The notes below the pieces were generated by a model, which did not search any database, was not told the origin of the DNA, and saw only the letters and a program-made list of their open reading frames with translations. Position numbers and translations under genes: made by a program. DNA of 64,000 nt from Nothopassalora personata (taxonomy: Eukaryota; Ascomycota; Dothideomycetes; Mycosphaerellales; Mycosphaerellaceae), in contig CM066299.1 of the NCBI GenBank assembly GCA_033816765.1, positions 372,001-436,000 on the forward strand, read 5' to 3'. Position 1 is the first letter of the stretch; each line of letters starts with the position of its first letter. Shown here in pieces: positions 22,441 to 33,900 of the stretch.

Positions 22441-23065
22441 TGGGCGATCTGATATGTACGTTGAAGTCCCGATGTTATCTCCTGAGCCTTCGAGCGAGGT
22501 CGAACTGTGATCAAGGTGTGATGTGGGAGGCTACACCCACCCGGCAAGTTCCGAAAGTTGCAATGAGGTGAAGTGGTGATGCTGCTTCACCACCTCGTTG
22601 CCCGACACGAACTTCACTATTCTTGCAACACGCAACACACAATACCCAAGGAGGTTAGTTGTTCTGCTGGCGCAGTCAGTGTGAGGAAGCCAGAAGAGTA
22701 GTGAGGGTAACTTATCGTGGTGTAGCCGCCGGTCTGCTGTCCATGTCAGACACTCCTCAGCCGTAAAGCAGGGAAGACACCACCTTCAGTCAAGTAACAC
22801 AACCCTCACGGCCAGTTACTGCGATTATCTTCACGACCCTGCTGCATCCCCCGAATTTCGCTTCCTAGCCTCAGCCGTCGGCAGTGGGTCAACCATCTCG
22901 TGGCACTCGCATCGTCACCGTCCCTCAGAGTGCGCTCTCGTCTACTCCCAGCTCACCAGCGGCAGCTACGGCGAGTGCAGTATTGTGACAGCCCCACTAT
23001 TTTCAAGAGGTGGACTGCAGGATAACGCACCCACTGTACCTTCTGCACCGGACTTAGCTGGGGCG
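22441..23065. other. Upstream region of the 23-kb gene
   Basis: The frame of the next gene is open back to 22985 without an ATG. I find no other gene here. Confidence 0.4.
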
Positions 23066-24163
23066 ATGGCAAATACACAGATGGGAAGCCCACCTGACCA
23101 AGGCTCTTTCCGCTTCGTCGACATGCCCTTGGAGATGAGACAGCAAGCCTTCATCGCGTCTCTACCCGACTTTAGGGTGCAGCTATTCAAGTACCAACTC
23201 AAGGAAGCCTCAGGCAACATCGCCACCAAGCTCGTCGCTAGATGCATCAACAAAGCCGACTGGCGCACCTTCGTGGGCGCACAGTGTGCGAGTAAGGAGA
23301 TGAAGAGCTTCGTCCTGTCAGCAATCACAGCGGGCGTTTCTTCCGGCCAGATTGCTATCAAGCCCGACATCCTACAGCATGCAACCGGCGGCGAGCTATA
23401 TCCTCCCAACAAGGAGACTTTCTATCACGGCACCAAAACGCACACTCTCGAGGATCGCTTTATTGATGGAATGCTTGCGAGTGGCGAGACCTTCAAGCAT
23501 GTGGTGATGTATGTCCCGATCGGTCTTGTCGACATCAGCGCGCACGAGGAGAAGATCCAGGAGGGCCAGAGAAACCGTGAAATCATCGAAGACCAGTCGT
23601 ACGACGATCGCGATCCAGAGGCACTCCGTGTTGCGAAGGTGGTTGTCAGGAAGGAGAATGCCGGGCGCTGGGCTGCGAAGGTTCTCTGGTACGAGGTCGC
23701 GACTTTGTTGCCAGAGCATGAAGAGAGGAACATCCGCCGTCGTAGGTTATCAAATGGCCAGACCGAGGAGTGGGACGTTGCGATCGCCAGCTTCAACACA
23801 CGGGTCATCAAAATGGAGGCCGCGATAGAGAACCACGTCCAGAGAGGCCTGTCTGAGACTCTGCCAAACGACGCTGTGCTGACGCTCGAGCGTCTTTTTG
23901 ACGTCCAGGATCTAGTCATCGACTCGGTGGATGACGCTGCTGAAGTTTCGCCCAGTTGGACCACGCGTTCTCTCGCTGAAAGCATGCAAATGATCTACGA
24001 TGAGCAACTCCACTCTCTGGATTTCGGTGAGTTCGACGTGGAGGAGCAAGCCTACGAGTCAAGAGCTGTGCTCGAAGCTAAGAACCAGAAGTATGTGAGA
24101 GGAGATGAGGAAGCTGCTTCGACCTCGGAATGTGCAGACGAAGCAGATGGAGAATACCTGTAA
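23066..24163 (+). CDS. Hypothetical protein, 365 aa, paralogue of the 25-26.6 kb gene
   Basis: The first ATG of the frame is at 23066; the frame extends upstream to 22985 without another ATG. An N-terminal MPLEMRQQAF helix is followed by a helical region ending SKEMKSFVL. A strand-rich core contains VPIGLVDISAHEEKIQ and EDQSYDDRDPEALRVAKVVV, and the C-terminal half is helical with LTLERLFDVQDLVIDSVDDA. These blocks align in order with the minus-strand protein at 25306-26553 (MPPEIQEMVL, SKGMLVVAS, CPITIVDIRARQDDF, GDSYEDDDPEAHILMEVDV, ITQERLVDFQTMILDAVDSA). The ends are acidic and low-complexity. No signal peptide, membrane segment or known catalytic motif. Probably an intracellular protein of a lineage-specific family; its function is unknown. 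Confidence 0.75.
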   Translation: MANTQMGSPPDQGSFRFVDMPLEMRQQAFIASLPDFRVQLFKYQLKEASGNIATKLVARCINKADWRTFVGAQCASKEMKSFVLSAITAGVSSGQIAIKPDILQHATGGELYPPNKETFYHGTKTHTLEDRFIDGMLASGETFKHVVMYVPIGLVDISAHEEKIQEGQRNREIIEDQSYDDRDPEALRVAKVVVRKENAGRWAAKVLWYEVATLLPEHEERNIRRRRLSNGQTEEWDVAIASFNTRVIKMEAAIENHVQRGLSETLPNDAVLTLERLFDVQDLVIDSVDDAAEVSPSWTTRSLAESMQMIYDEQLHSLDFGEFDVEEQAYESRAVLEAKNQKYVRGDEEAASTSECADEADGEYL

Positions 24164-25305
24164 GAGGATCAGTTGAACGAGCTTCCAGGTGAGAACGAAT
24201 CCTTCAGCTCCGGCAATTGGCTGGAGGGGCGGCCGCAAATCCAGACCTGACGGAATATCGTCCAAAAGACTTGTTGTGTTCGGCGAAGCCCTATGTACTG
24301 ATGGACATGGTAACTACACGATTGTCAGCGTATCAGTACTTGAACCGAAACAACATGCGTGGATGAATGACTGACTAGGTGTGTTACTTGTCAGCTGGGC
24401 GATACGAACTGTCAAATACACATAGGCACCAAGGGCAGACTGCCCTAAGAAACTTAGAGTCTTGTCAGCGAGTCTTTTTCTTTGACCTGATGAGTAGAAG
24501 CTGAGTCCCTCACTTTGAGGTCGATATTTGCATGCTTCAATGCCATGGTAGCACCCAGGTGATCAACCGATATCGCAGATGGCGCAGGGAAGTCGATCGA
24601 GTACAGGTGGGCCTGACTGAACAGTAATCAAGGACTGAAGCAAGAGGTTTCTGTTGGGCGACTCGCTGTAGTATAATCGTGTACATATGCCATGGGAACT
24701 GTTGATTTCGCGGTATTTGTTCCCTCTGACAAGTGCGAGTGGGCATGATCTTTCCTTGCATCGATGAGGTCTCGTAGGTGCTCGAGTTGACGTACATAGA
24801 AATTAGTTAACGAACATGGAAATTTGAGTAGCGAGGGACTGGTGCCAGTGCGTATCACCTGTTGGTGGATATGCACTAAACCTACACGCGTGGAAGAAAT
24901 TTGTACGTGGGAGTATAAGAGTACATTTCCCGGTAATGTCAGAGAGGGACACCAGTACGGGTATATACGGACTGAGTCGGCTAAAGAGAGAGAGAGAGAG
25001 ACTAAGCTCTACAATGACGAATTCTCAGCTGGGCATCGTGAATTTCCCACGTCTCCGACATTATGTACAAAATCAGAGGCTAAGGTGAACTTCTGTGACA
25101 GTGAGTTCTATGCATTCATGCATGCATCGCTCTCTGACGCCTATTCCCTCTGCAGGTAGGTGACATGATGTGCTGCCGAGCTCGGCGACCGTTAGAGAAT
25201 CTTCAGCCGTAGGCTACGCCGCCGTTCAGCACAATGTGCAGTGTGTCCCATCACATACCCACGGCCATCATCACTGTACCCAACCGCATCTTCAGCTCCT
25301 TGTCT
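24164..25305. other. Intergenic between convergent paralogues
   Basis: No supported gene. A short (GA)n microsatellite sits near 24988-25004 and a GCAT-rich stretch near 25115-25130. Confidence 0.45.
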
Positions 25306-26553
25306 TCATCTTCCGTCTCGATTCTCGGCATCGCCTTCAGAAGCACTGGAGGTGTTCCCGTCCTCGGAGCTGGCCTCACCCTCCTCGATGCCATAATCAT
25401 CGCGCGACAGGTGCTCGTGCTCTCCGTCTCCCCCTTTCTGATTCTGGTACTCTTCCACGGGATCCGGATCTCCATCCCTCCTCTCGATCTGGATCACTTG
25501 AACATCCCAACGCTGGTGTCCGAATCGCCCGTCCCGGTAGAAGTCGATGCTCTCCTCTACATAGCGGGTTGTGAAGCGTCTCGAAATCTTGCCGGCAGAA
25601 TCAACAGCATCAAGGATCATAGTCTGGAAGTCGACCAGACGCTCTTGGGTGATGACGCAGCCTGGTGGCAGGATGATCGGGATTCGGCTTTTGATGAACG
25701 TCTCGTGTGCTGCTTGCATCTGTGGTGCAAAGGTCTCGAACTCTTCGATATTCGGTTGAAGGGACTCAGTGGAGCCATCCGCAAGAGTGCGCGTCTGAAA
25801 GAGGCGCTCCGCACGCATAGGGGGATCGCTGGCCAATGGGATCCACCGGAAGGTTGCATAGAAGATGCCCTGACGGTCTGCAGCGACGTCCACCTCCATC
25901 AAGATGTGCGCTTCCGGATCGTCATCCTCGTACGAGTCGCCGTAGATCACGTCGCGGCCGGTCACGTCGATATCGAAATCATCCTGGCGCGCTCTAATAT
26001 CGACGATGGTGATGGGGCAGACTGTCGAGATCCGCTTGACAGATTGACCTCCAGCAAAAGGCAGAGAAGCCAGGATCTGTGGGCTAAGATGATTATGTCT
26101 GGTGCCGAGGTATTGCGCCGAGTCTTGGAGTGACCAAGGACGCCCATAGTTGTCGTTATTGACGATATCCACGTAGTAGCCCATGCGTCCAGTGCGGACG
26201 GCTTGTGAGTATCCTCGGCTGGCGACAACCAACATGCCCTTAGAGATGCGCATAGCGCTGAGCAAATCTCTCATGTCTTCTCTATTCAGCACGGTGACTC
26301 CCGTTCTCTCAGCAACAGTATTGTCCACCATCCGTACGAGGAATCGCTCTACCAGAAGAATGAGATCCTCTGTGTTCTGGGTAAGGACCATTTCCTGGAT
26401 TTCAGGGGGCATTGCTTCAATCCTCTCAGCGAGAGTCTTCTGAGATGGAGAGGCGTCATTCTTGGCGGCGGTGGCGTTGCTGTGCGACAGCGAGACAAGC
26501 GGGCGGGTGTCTTGCTTCGCCCGCTGCTGCGAGGGCATCTCTTCTTCTTGCAT
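25306..26553 (-). CDS. Hypothetical protein, 415 aa, divergent paralogue of the 23-kb gene
   Basis: A single open frame from ATG 26553. Residues 1-40 are Gln/Ser/Lys-rich and disordered. The block AERIEAMPPEIQEMVLTQNT corresponds to the MPLEMRQQAF start of the 23-kb protein, and the strand-rich core (CPITIVDIRARQDDFDIDV, GDSYEDDDPEAHILMEVDV) and C-terminal helices (ITQERLVDFQTMILDAVDSA) match it in order and spacing. The last 60 residues are acidic and Ser/Glu-rich (EEGEASSEDG). The two genes face each other, about 1.1 kb apart. Identity by eye is low outside these blocks, so the duplication is old or evolved fast. Function is unknown. Confidence 0.8.
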   Translation of the reverse strand: MQEEEMPSQQRAKQDTRPLVSLSHSNATAAKNDASPSQKTLAERIEAMPPEIQEMVLTQNTEDLILLVERFLVRMVDNTVAERTGVTVLNREDMRDLLSAMRISKGMLVVASRGYSQAVRTGRMGYYVDIVNNDNYGRPWSLQDSAQYLGTRHNHLSPQILASLPFAGGQSVKRISTVCPITIVDIRARQDDFDIDVTGRDVIYGDSYEDDDPEAHILMEVDVAADRQGIFYATFRWIPLASDPPMRAERLFQTRTLADGSTESLQPNIEEFETFAPQMQAAHETFIKSRIPIILPPGCVITQERLVDFQTMILDAVDSAGKISRRFTTRYVEESIDFYRDGRFGHQRWDVQVIQIERRDGDPDPVEEYQNQKGGDGEHEHLSRDDYGIEEGEASSEDGNTSSASEGDAENRDGR

Positions 26554-28703
26554 ATAAGGCTATCCCAGCGGGACCGGGGTGTGCGTTGGTCGGAGTCCTC
26601 CGGGTGGTAGTGGAGGATGAATATAATATTGCGACTTGTCGGGTCGTTGTGGGCGGAGACAGGGTTTAGGTACAAGCATTTACTGTGATGAGGCGTTGAG
26701 AGCGCGATGCTGCAGTGCTGTGTCCCGGAAGATATTGGATTAGGAGAACAGTCAGTGTAGTCGTCTGTGTCAAAGGTGGGACTCAATCTGCTGTAGGGAG
26801 CGCGGCGTGATCGTCTGTGAGGGAAAAGAGCATTAGGGGGTTGATGACGAGTGGTCGCCGGTAGGAGACTGCTACAGTGATCAGCGCAAGCCGTCTGCGC
26901 AGGCTTTGCGAGAATTCTTACACCTTTGGTCGACATTCTCGGGTAGGGCTCGTCGGCGGAAGGCAGAGAGGCACGTCTGCTGTGGGGTCGTCAACAAACT
27001 CACTCTCCCTCGCCCAGAGTGCGTCTATACAGGATCGCGGTCGGAACGCACGTTCACATACTGGCAAAAGGAGGGGCTCGCAGGCGAGGAGCGCTGCTAC
27101 AGCGACAGGATCCCAGACGGGCCCCCGCTTGAGGCGGGGGGGGGGGGGGGGGGCCTCCATCCGGGCCAGCAAACAAAAAGCATACGTCTGGTTCACTACG
27201 TTTACTCCGCAGCGGCGACCATTAGCAGTAATCTCGACAATGAGTATTCGAATTCTGACTATTGACGATATATCAAGCTTTCCAGGGCAGTAAGGTGGCC
27301 ATGCCACGTTCCGTTCTGCCCAGCTATATCCGTCGAGCTTGAGGGCAGTACCATATCTGCGCAGTTCTCTTATTTCCCACCGGCCACCTTCATGGGTTTA
27401 TCTCTGCCGTACCATGTCAAGAAATGTAGCGAGCATGGTCGGGAAACGCACGTCCGCTGTACCTTATCACAAGCAGAGCTATCGTGAGATTATCCCGCCA
27501 CACCTGAGGCTATCAGCAGCTTGAATCGAAGGTGTCGATCGATGTGCTGAACAAAGCGAGTCCCTCGCTCGATACAGCCCGTTGAACTTCAAGGGAACAA
27601 TGCCATCAAAAAAGCCCTTTGTCGCATCGCATTGTCTAAGGACCTTGTTGTGCACGTTTCTAGCACGTCAAACGTGTCTTCAGCCATAAGCTGGTGCCTA
27701 GCTGGAGTGACGACTAGCTGAACTTCAGCGAAGCACGTTCTTTCTTCGATACAATGGCAGAAGTCGGAAGCAGGGACTCTAGACATCCAGATTCAGGATC
27801 CTGTCGTAAGTTTCCTTGGGCTCTATAGGAGCTCATCTTTGCTGTCAGACTTTACTGCTGGATGCCACGGCATCCAGACCCAAGCGCTTCAACAAGGACC
27901 AAAAGATGGCGCCCCAGCGCGTACTATCAGAGCATCGTCGGAAGGAAGGCCTAATAGCTGTGGCCGTCGAACTGGAGCAATGGGGTCCTATGGAATAGAG
28001 AGCAAGCAATCCACGCTTCACCAGTACCACATTCGCTGCACTTTACCGTGTATCCATTGGAAGTAGAGAGATGCTGCGGACATCGTGCGCAAACGAGGGA
28101 AGGGCGGAACGGTGAGTTGCCTGAGAGACGGCGTATACATCAGTGAAATGAGCATTGCGAATGAGGAGAGACAGCTTATTTGAAAGCCTCTTCATCCTAC
28201 CGCAGAAGAACAACTGATCTCGTTGTGAGTCTTGAAACCCTGTTTTAGCACCAGCATATCCGCCAGACACCAAGGCTAGGAGACGTCGATGCAAACCTCC
28301 GCCAAGGAAGACAAACCTATGGTGTCTCAAAGCTTCTCTCCACATCAGATTGGTCTACGATCAATAAGGTCATGAAGGAAGCCCTTGGTCGAACGCAGCC
28401 ATTCCTGCATATTCAGTAGCAAAAGAGAATATTTCCAACACTTGCGATTGTTTTCGCCGGAGGTCCAAGCGTGACCGGCGGCGTTTGAATGGACAAGAAG
28501 CTGACGCATTCTGAACTTAAGACATTGGATACGACCTTTTCCTACGCAAAGTCAAAGTCCGTATAAATCCCTCGATCGGCTGCTCCCAGAACTTTTTCAA
28601 AGCTGCTCCAAGATCAGCACCCGTCTCTATCGTCACGTGAAGCATACAATATATTCGTCTCGACGAGCGCTACGCATAGCAATACCAGTCGTTTACTTCT
28701 CGT
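26554..28703. other. Long interval without a supported gene
   Basis: It includes the 5' leader and promoter of the 415-aa gene. A run of 18 G occurs at 27136-27153. The minus-strand ORF at 26918-27307 owes its proline run to that tract. ORFs at 27589-28345 show no domain. Nothing else is recognised. Confidence 0.4.
27136..27153. repeat. Poly-G tract, 18 G
   Basis: An uninterrupted G run within otherwise ordinary sequence. Confidence 0.9.
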
Positions 28704-28713
28704 ATTGAACATC
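28704..28713. repeat. Left target site duplication of the MITE
   Basis: ATTGAACATC, identical to 29240-29249. Confidence 0.85.
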
Positions 28714-29239
28714 CGGTGAATTACTCCTATAGGGACAATTATGTCAGAAATTACTGCTATAGGGATCATTATGCAAAAATTACTCCTATAGGGACTTATA
28801 GGGATGCTAAATTACTGCTATAGGGACATATTATTGCAATCTTTAGCCTTCAACTTAGGGTATATTGCAGTATATCTGTCTAGGTCTGCTAGTCGCTATC
28901 TTTTATCTTATTAACCTACTCTTATATCTATTAACCTGCTCTAATAACCGTTGCCTTGCTCCCCGAGCTACTCTTTACCTACTCGTAACTTATACAAGCT
29001 ACGAGCTACGAGTCGTTAGGATTAAAACGTACTACTGTTATTTAATATGCTCGTATAAGCTAGCAGAGTATATTATTAAATAATAGTAGTATATAAAGAA
29101 GTCGTAAGAGCGACTACTATAATGTGTCCCTATAGCAGTAATTTGGTATCCCTATAAGTCCCTATAGGAGTAATTTTTAGATAATTGTCCCTATAGGAGT
29201 AATAAACGACATAATTGTCCCCATGGGAGTAATTCACCG
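28714..29239. mobile_element. MITE, Mutator-like, 526 bp with long TIRs and 10-bp target duplication
   Basis: The element starts CGGTGAATTACTCC and ends in its inverted counterpart GAGTAATTCACCG. The inverted repeats extend about 118 bp (28714 to about 28833, and about 29122 to 29239). Each arm holds four spaced copies of ATTACT(C/G)CTATAGGGA, alternating CTCC and CTGC. A perfect 10-bp direct repeat, ATTGAACATC, flanks the element (28704-28713 and 29240-29249). The AT-rich interior has no transposase; its ORFs are short. Long TIRs with a 9-11-bp target duplication are typical of Mutator-like elements, so this is best called a non-autonomous MULE or MITE. The superfamily is an inference from structure. 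Confidence 0.85.
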
Positions 29240-29249
29240 ATTGAACATC
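29240..29249. repeat. Right target site duplication of the MITE
   Basis: ATTGAACATC, identical to 28704-28713. Confidence 0.85.
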
Positions 29250-29971
29250 TTTCTGTTTGATCGAATAGATTGTGTCATTCTCACGTGCAGAATGAGTCAT
29301 TGCAGCCTCATTAAATGCTCATCGCCGATCCCGAACACCACCGCAACACCATCCCTCACCAAGGTCACGTCCCATACTACTCATGACCTCACTCGCCACA
29401 CCCCTGTCAATAACCTTGATATACATTCCCACTTTCACTTATTCTCATCAGCTGCAATCTATGCAAGTACGCTAGTCAATTTAGTCTAGCGGTAACGTAA
29501 GTATCTCCTTTCCAGTGCGTCAAGTTCGTGACATGTAGGTGGCTTCTGGACCTGGATTCAACAGCACAATAAATCCTTCAGGTATGTATCAGCGATTCGA
29601 CTCTGCCTTGGCAAGCATGACATTCATCGCGAAGGATTTCCCTATCATCCGTTAACTCAGCACAGATGTGTAGGTTTTTGCTTTTTGGTAAGCAGTTCGA
29701 TGATTTCTCGGTTGGAGCACTATGCCCCTGTTCTTCTTGCTAGGTAGAATTGTTATAATTTGATAATGAGGAAACTCATGGCGTCGGTAGCTCTTTTTGG
29801 TTCAATGATCATTCTGTGAAAGACATGGTATGTAACTGACTGCGGCTGAAATCGGCCTTGAGCAATGCAGCTGGTCTGCAAACGCGTTCGATCATCAATA
29901 TCTTCCTCAAATCACTCTTGATCTACGCGTATAATCAACGTCACGTCGACATCAACGAGCAATAACCCATC
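29250..29971. other. Intergenic, no supported gene
   Basis: CA- and T-rich sequence. A stretch near 29485-29580 resembles tRNA boxes A and B only weakly. No ORF with a domain. Confidence 0.35.
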
Positions 29972-30510
29972 ATGGCGCGTAAACGGAGCGGAAGAGTAGG
30001 CTCGGCAAATATCAACTTTGGTGCGGCCAAACACAACACAGATCACTCCCGCCGACCCATCGGGAGACCTGTGCCTCCTCTCTGGAGAGCTACCAAACCA
30101 GATCTACGGCTACATCGTTACCTGTCCGATGCTCCAAGTGGTATTGCCCGACACCAGCTACAGCAGCCCACCGCCGTCCAGACTACGATACCTCTTCTTC
30201 ACTGACCCCGAGACTCGAACATCGCACAAGCATGCGCGCAAACTTCTCCGCCTCAGCACTGCTATACGGCAAGAGTATGGCTCTTTCATCCTACGTCACA
30301 ATCAGACATTCTCCATGACGGCAATGCTCGTTGCTACCCCCGACCCGCCAAGTCTCGAACTTGGATCAGCACATCTTCTTCCGCGTTACTCTAGGTTCCT
30401 CCGGTGAGGATAAGATCGTCCTGCCGCGGCTGCGCCGTGTCTCCCAGTGCGCTCCCAACATGACTCGACTGTCGATGCATATTCGCTCGATATCAACCTG
30501 AAGAGATGAA
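29972..30510 (+). pseudogene. Frameshifted LPxEL-type F-box-like gene
   Basis: ATG 29972 opens a basic N-terminus (MARKRSGRVGSANINFG). The downstream sense frame is a different one, reading SGDLCLLSGELPNQIYGYIV, then LRLSTAIRQEYGSFIL, a pattern common in fungal proteins that begin LxxLPxELRNxIY and carry LLxxxRQIRxE. Near 30330 it shifts again to a frame with LDQHIFFRVTLGSSGEDKIV, then VSQCAPNMTRLSMHIRSIST, ending at about 30508. Two frame changes within 500 bp without splice signals point to a decayed gene. Confidence 0.45.
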
Positions 30511-31849
30511 AATTCTAGGGCGATGATGGCTATGGTGGAGCAAGAGACCGTGTTCAAGATTCCACCATTGGAATAATATAGAATTAAGCTGGAAGGTATG
30601 GAATGCTAAGGCATCTGGTAAATTGTACGAGATCACATCCATGCTCGTTCAGGTGGCAGACAGATCCGGGTACAGCGCGACTCCGCCACCGACTCATGCC
30701 CTGGGAAACGACGACTCGAGACTTGCGACAGGACATTCCTCATCCATCCATCATTCCCCGTACGAACTAGCGAGCCTCCTACTGCGAGCGCATGAAGTGT
30801 CGTGATGGGCTTTCGGAAGATTTGGCAGATACTTTGGCTATGGCATAGTACTTTCCGCAAGCAATGTCACTCAACCAGGTTGTCGCATACGACCAAGACT
30901 TCGCCACATTGCGGGCGATAAGGCAGTCTCGAGCTCATTACAGTTTCGAGTGAATACCGGTTGAGATCAAGAGGAAAGAGTAGACAAAAGTGCATTGAGG
31001 ACCTGTCGCAGGCTATTGGAACCAACTTTTCGGCCCAGGATGCGCGGGAGAACGTAACGCGAGCGGTGTTGAACTGTGCGACTTCCTCCCGCAGACTTCG
31101 ACGGCTGCGGGAGAAGGCCGGCGAGCACAGAGTAAGCGCACTCGTTCACTCCATGTTGGCGGAACATCTGTGCTGGACTTCAGAGTCAATGCTCAAGTGC
31201 GCCGAAAATCTCCACAGCGCATATATCAGAGACACAATCGATTGAACAGAGTTGCATTGATCGATGCTGCTGGCTATCGAACTAGTTGCATTGGGATCAA
31301 CTATCAGTGTCTGTCGCAGCTAAATATAGCAAGGCGAGGCGTAAAGCGAGGAAGTCGTATACGGTCAACTGAACCTGATTCCGACACTGGCTTCAAAAAG
31401 AGATCTGCCCTCCCTTCAACCTTGTCGGAGGAACCAAGGACGTCCCCCAAACTATTTCAGTCCGACGATCCTCCTTCCTACCCGGCTGCGCACCGAGGTT
31501 TCCACCTGAAGAGATTTGCTGCATTCCATGAAACGATCATTCTCGGATCTGCACTGCTGATACTTCATGTCTCTTTGGTATACTACTCATACGCGCTGAC
31601 CTTGTCTGGTGACATAAGACCCTCTCCTGCCTCCTCCAAGCTATACATCCGACACGTTCGTGTATCAATTGTCACGGCTGACTACCAGCCCGTTCTATAG
31701 CCAATCTAAGCATGAAATACCGATAGTTAAAGAGTTGTTTATTTTCTTCATCCAAGCCGCAAGGCAGACTCGAGCATACCATCGCCATCATTGCATGTTC
31801 TTCTTTGACTTTATCCCGTTTGAATTGACTTATGAATGAGTGCATACTA
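30511..31849. other. Low-confidence coding-like DNA
   Basis: Plus-strand ORFs at 30961-31245 (Arg/Glu/Ala helical, 94 codons) and 31170-31700 (176 codons, with one hydrophobic segment) overlap in different frames. Neither has a domain or convincing splice sites, so neither is called as a gene. Confidence 0.3.
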
Positions 31850-32508
31850 TCATCATCCCAAGCGTCGAGCTCGAGCTTTGCGGAGCATCCAGTGACGTCT
31901 GAGTGTCCAGACACTTGGGATCGCGCTTAGGTCAATCGGGCCACTCGTCTCGTGGCGTAATCGACGAGAGGCCGGTGAATCTTGGTATGTCGCTGAGGTA
32001 TGAAGCGTGTTATTACGCGCTTTGGTGTTACCCTCGAGGCGGTCATCATGCTGGCGATGGTGGCGGAAGGTGATAGACGTGTAGGTCAATGATCTTGAGT
32101 CTGTCTGCAGATTGGGCATGAAGAATCATCCGCTGGTCAAGCGAGTGTCGCTCACAGGGTTCTCGCCTCGTATACTCTCGTAGTATCTCGTGGTGATGTG
32201 TACATTCAGAATGCGCTCCACAACGTCGACCTCAAGCTGCGGTTTGGCATTTGGAATTGCTCATCCGCTGTGGAGTCTTTGCTCCCCTGGCTGGGGCGAG
32301 CCATTGAGATACAACGCGTGGATAAGACGAGGTGATACTGCTGCAACATGGCAGTAGACAGATGAGGCCGGTCAGTCTGCGAGAGAAAGTAGTGCTTCAA
32401 GTAATGCACTGAGGATACTACCAAAATTGACAGAATGTGCCAGCGGCATCCTGGTTCTCCCAGAACCTCCTCGATCGCTGTAAGGCCACGCATATGTCGC
32501 TGCGTCAT
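31850..32508 (-). pseudogene. Minus-strand gene remnant
   Basis: An ORF from ATG 32508 reads MTQRHMRGLTAIEEVLG and includes a possible 48-bp intron with a CGCAG acceptor. The next frame reads KPQLEVDVVERILNVHITTR, then YYESIRGENP, followed by TGA and a further open run to about 31853. These blocks look like authentic protein but do not join in one frame. Family not recognised. Confidence 0.3.
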
Positions 32509-32538
32509 TCCGCCTCATGCATTCTCAACACAGCCATC

Positions 32539-33172
32539 TCACTTCTTCTTATACAATGGCTTCTCCTTCCACGGCAGCTGAGTCGGTCCCATGTTGTCGT
32601 GGTACCACTGCCACTCCCTCTGCCACATGCCTTGCCCAAAACAGCGCTCTCCGAGTTTGTCGATCCGGTCGGCGACGTCGTCCTCGTCCGCTCTGGTGAA
32701 GCAGTCCCACGCAGCAGCGAGCTGGCGAGCAGCCTCCTGCAATGGTACGTCAGCTTCAAAAGTTTTGAGCTCGCTTTGATTGTGTCGTCGCGACTCACGA
32801 TGTTGCCACTTCCCACAACTCCCTCGTCGTCCTCTTCTGCGTAGTTGGGTACGTCGCGCTGGGTGAAGGGAATGTTGCAGGCGGTCATCTCGGCCTCGAT
32901 CTCGCGTACGGTAGCTTGGTAGCGGTCGGCAATAATAACGTCGATGACCTTGTGCATGCGGCGATGGGCTTCGGCGATGAAGTCTTCCTGCGTACGTATT
33001 AGCACGCCATGCACTCGCCAACAATAACTCGGTATTGGTATACCTTGCTGGGCTGCTCGTCGGCCATTTCTGCGAGGTGGCTGAGAATCTCGAGGACGAA
33101 TTTGCGAGAGGAGAGAAGTGCGTAGGCATCATGAAGACAAGGAACAATTCTTCGCCAAGAAGCTTTGGTCAT
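32539..33172 (-). CDS. Hypothetical 171-aa protein, three exons
   Basis: Exons are 33044-33172, 32799-32987 and 32539-32736. Introns of 56 and 62 bp have GTATAC and GTGAGT donors and CAG acceptors. All exons are multiples of three (43, 63 and 66 codons including stop), so the frame is kept. Exon 1 is a helical leader (MTKASWRRIVPCLHDAYALL then HLAEMADEQPSK). Exon 2 carries AHRRMHKVIDVIIADRYQAT and an acidic patch (YAEEDDEG). Exon 3 contains Trp-rich GMWQREWQWYHDNMGP and ends in a basic KKK tail. No signal peptide or known domain; intracellular and mainly helical. Overlapping ORFs in other frames arise from reading through the introns. Confidence 0.75.
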
Positions 33173-33557
33173 AGGTCGGAGAAAGTTCGGTCTCATCAAT
33201 CGGAAGCATGTGAAAGTACTAGCAAGGCGGCAAATAGTTGGCTTCGCCTACATTCACACATGAAAGTATGCGTCTCTATTCTCTTGCTGTAATGTTTGCT
33301 AACGAGTCGCAGAACGTGTATACTCTTACCATCCTAACATGCGGTTCTGTCAAGGCATAGCTTCCTCTGGATCTGAAAATTAAGCGATCTATCTACCTGC
33401 ACATGATCAAAGACTGACTTCTTTCTACCGCCCTGCGTCCTGCTGCTCTGCTTCCAAAATACTGACGCTGATGTCGTTGTGGGCCGCAAGAGTCGATGAG
33501 GTACATGTTGTATTCATTGTGCAATGAAATCTTTCAATGCATGTCTGCTTTGGTAAT
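33173..33557. other. Intergenic, no supported gene
   Basis: Upstream of the three-exon gene; no features seen. Confidence 0.4.
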
Positions 33558-33900
33558 CTAGAGAGAGTGGTACTTGTCAGGTTGCTCAGCTTCTTCTTCG
33601 TGGTTGTCGTTCGGAAGGCAGGTGGGGCCAATGTCTACGCCATTCACGAGTTTGGCTGCTAGGAAGATGCAATGAAGCTCGTCGTCTCTACCCGATATTA
33701 GTGTATTCATACGAAGCTCATTCCGAAGAAGTATTGAGTGCGGAACTCGATCGATAAGATGGTACGTATAGAGCTTCGCCACGATGTGTTGACGTGCTGA
33801 AGCAGAAGATCTCTAGCTGGTAACTGTCGTCAGATCTCGTCGCGTAGCTCGGCGATACTAAACGTGCGCTCGCTAGCTTTGATTCAGGTGTCGTTTGCAG
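33558..33900 (-). pseudogene. F-box-like remnant
   Basis: The minus strand reads FSIAELRDEI, a TGA, then RQLPARDLLLQHVNTSWRSS, which matches the F-box core (LLxxLPxRDLLLAQxVxxxWR) of Dothideomycete F-box-like families. After a frame change the C-terminal part continues to about 33558 with an acidic end. It lies on the same strand as the F-box-like copies at 36.3, 37.6 and 38.8 kb. The nonsense codon inside the F-box and the later frameshift mark it as a pseudogene. Confidence 0.5.

Noticed and set aside
23425..23985. 186-codon minus-strand ORF
   Set aside because: Antisense shadow of the 23-kb gene.
26918..27307. 129-codon minus-strand ORF with a proline run
   Set aside because: Its length depends on the poly-G tract; no domain.
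29485..29580. Weak tRNA box A/B-like sequence
   Set aside because: No acceptor stem and no terminator.
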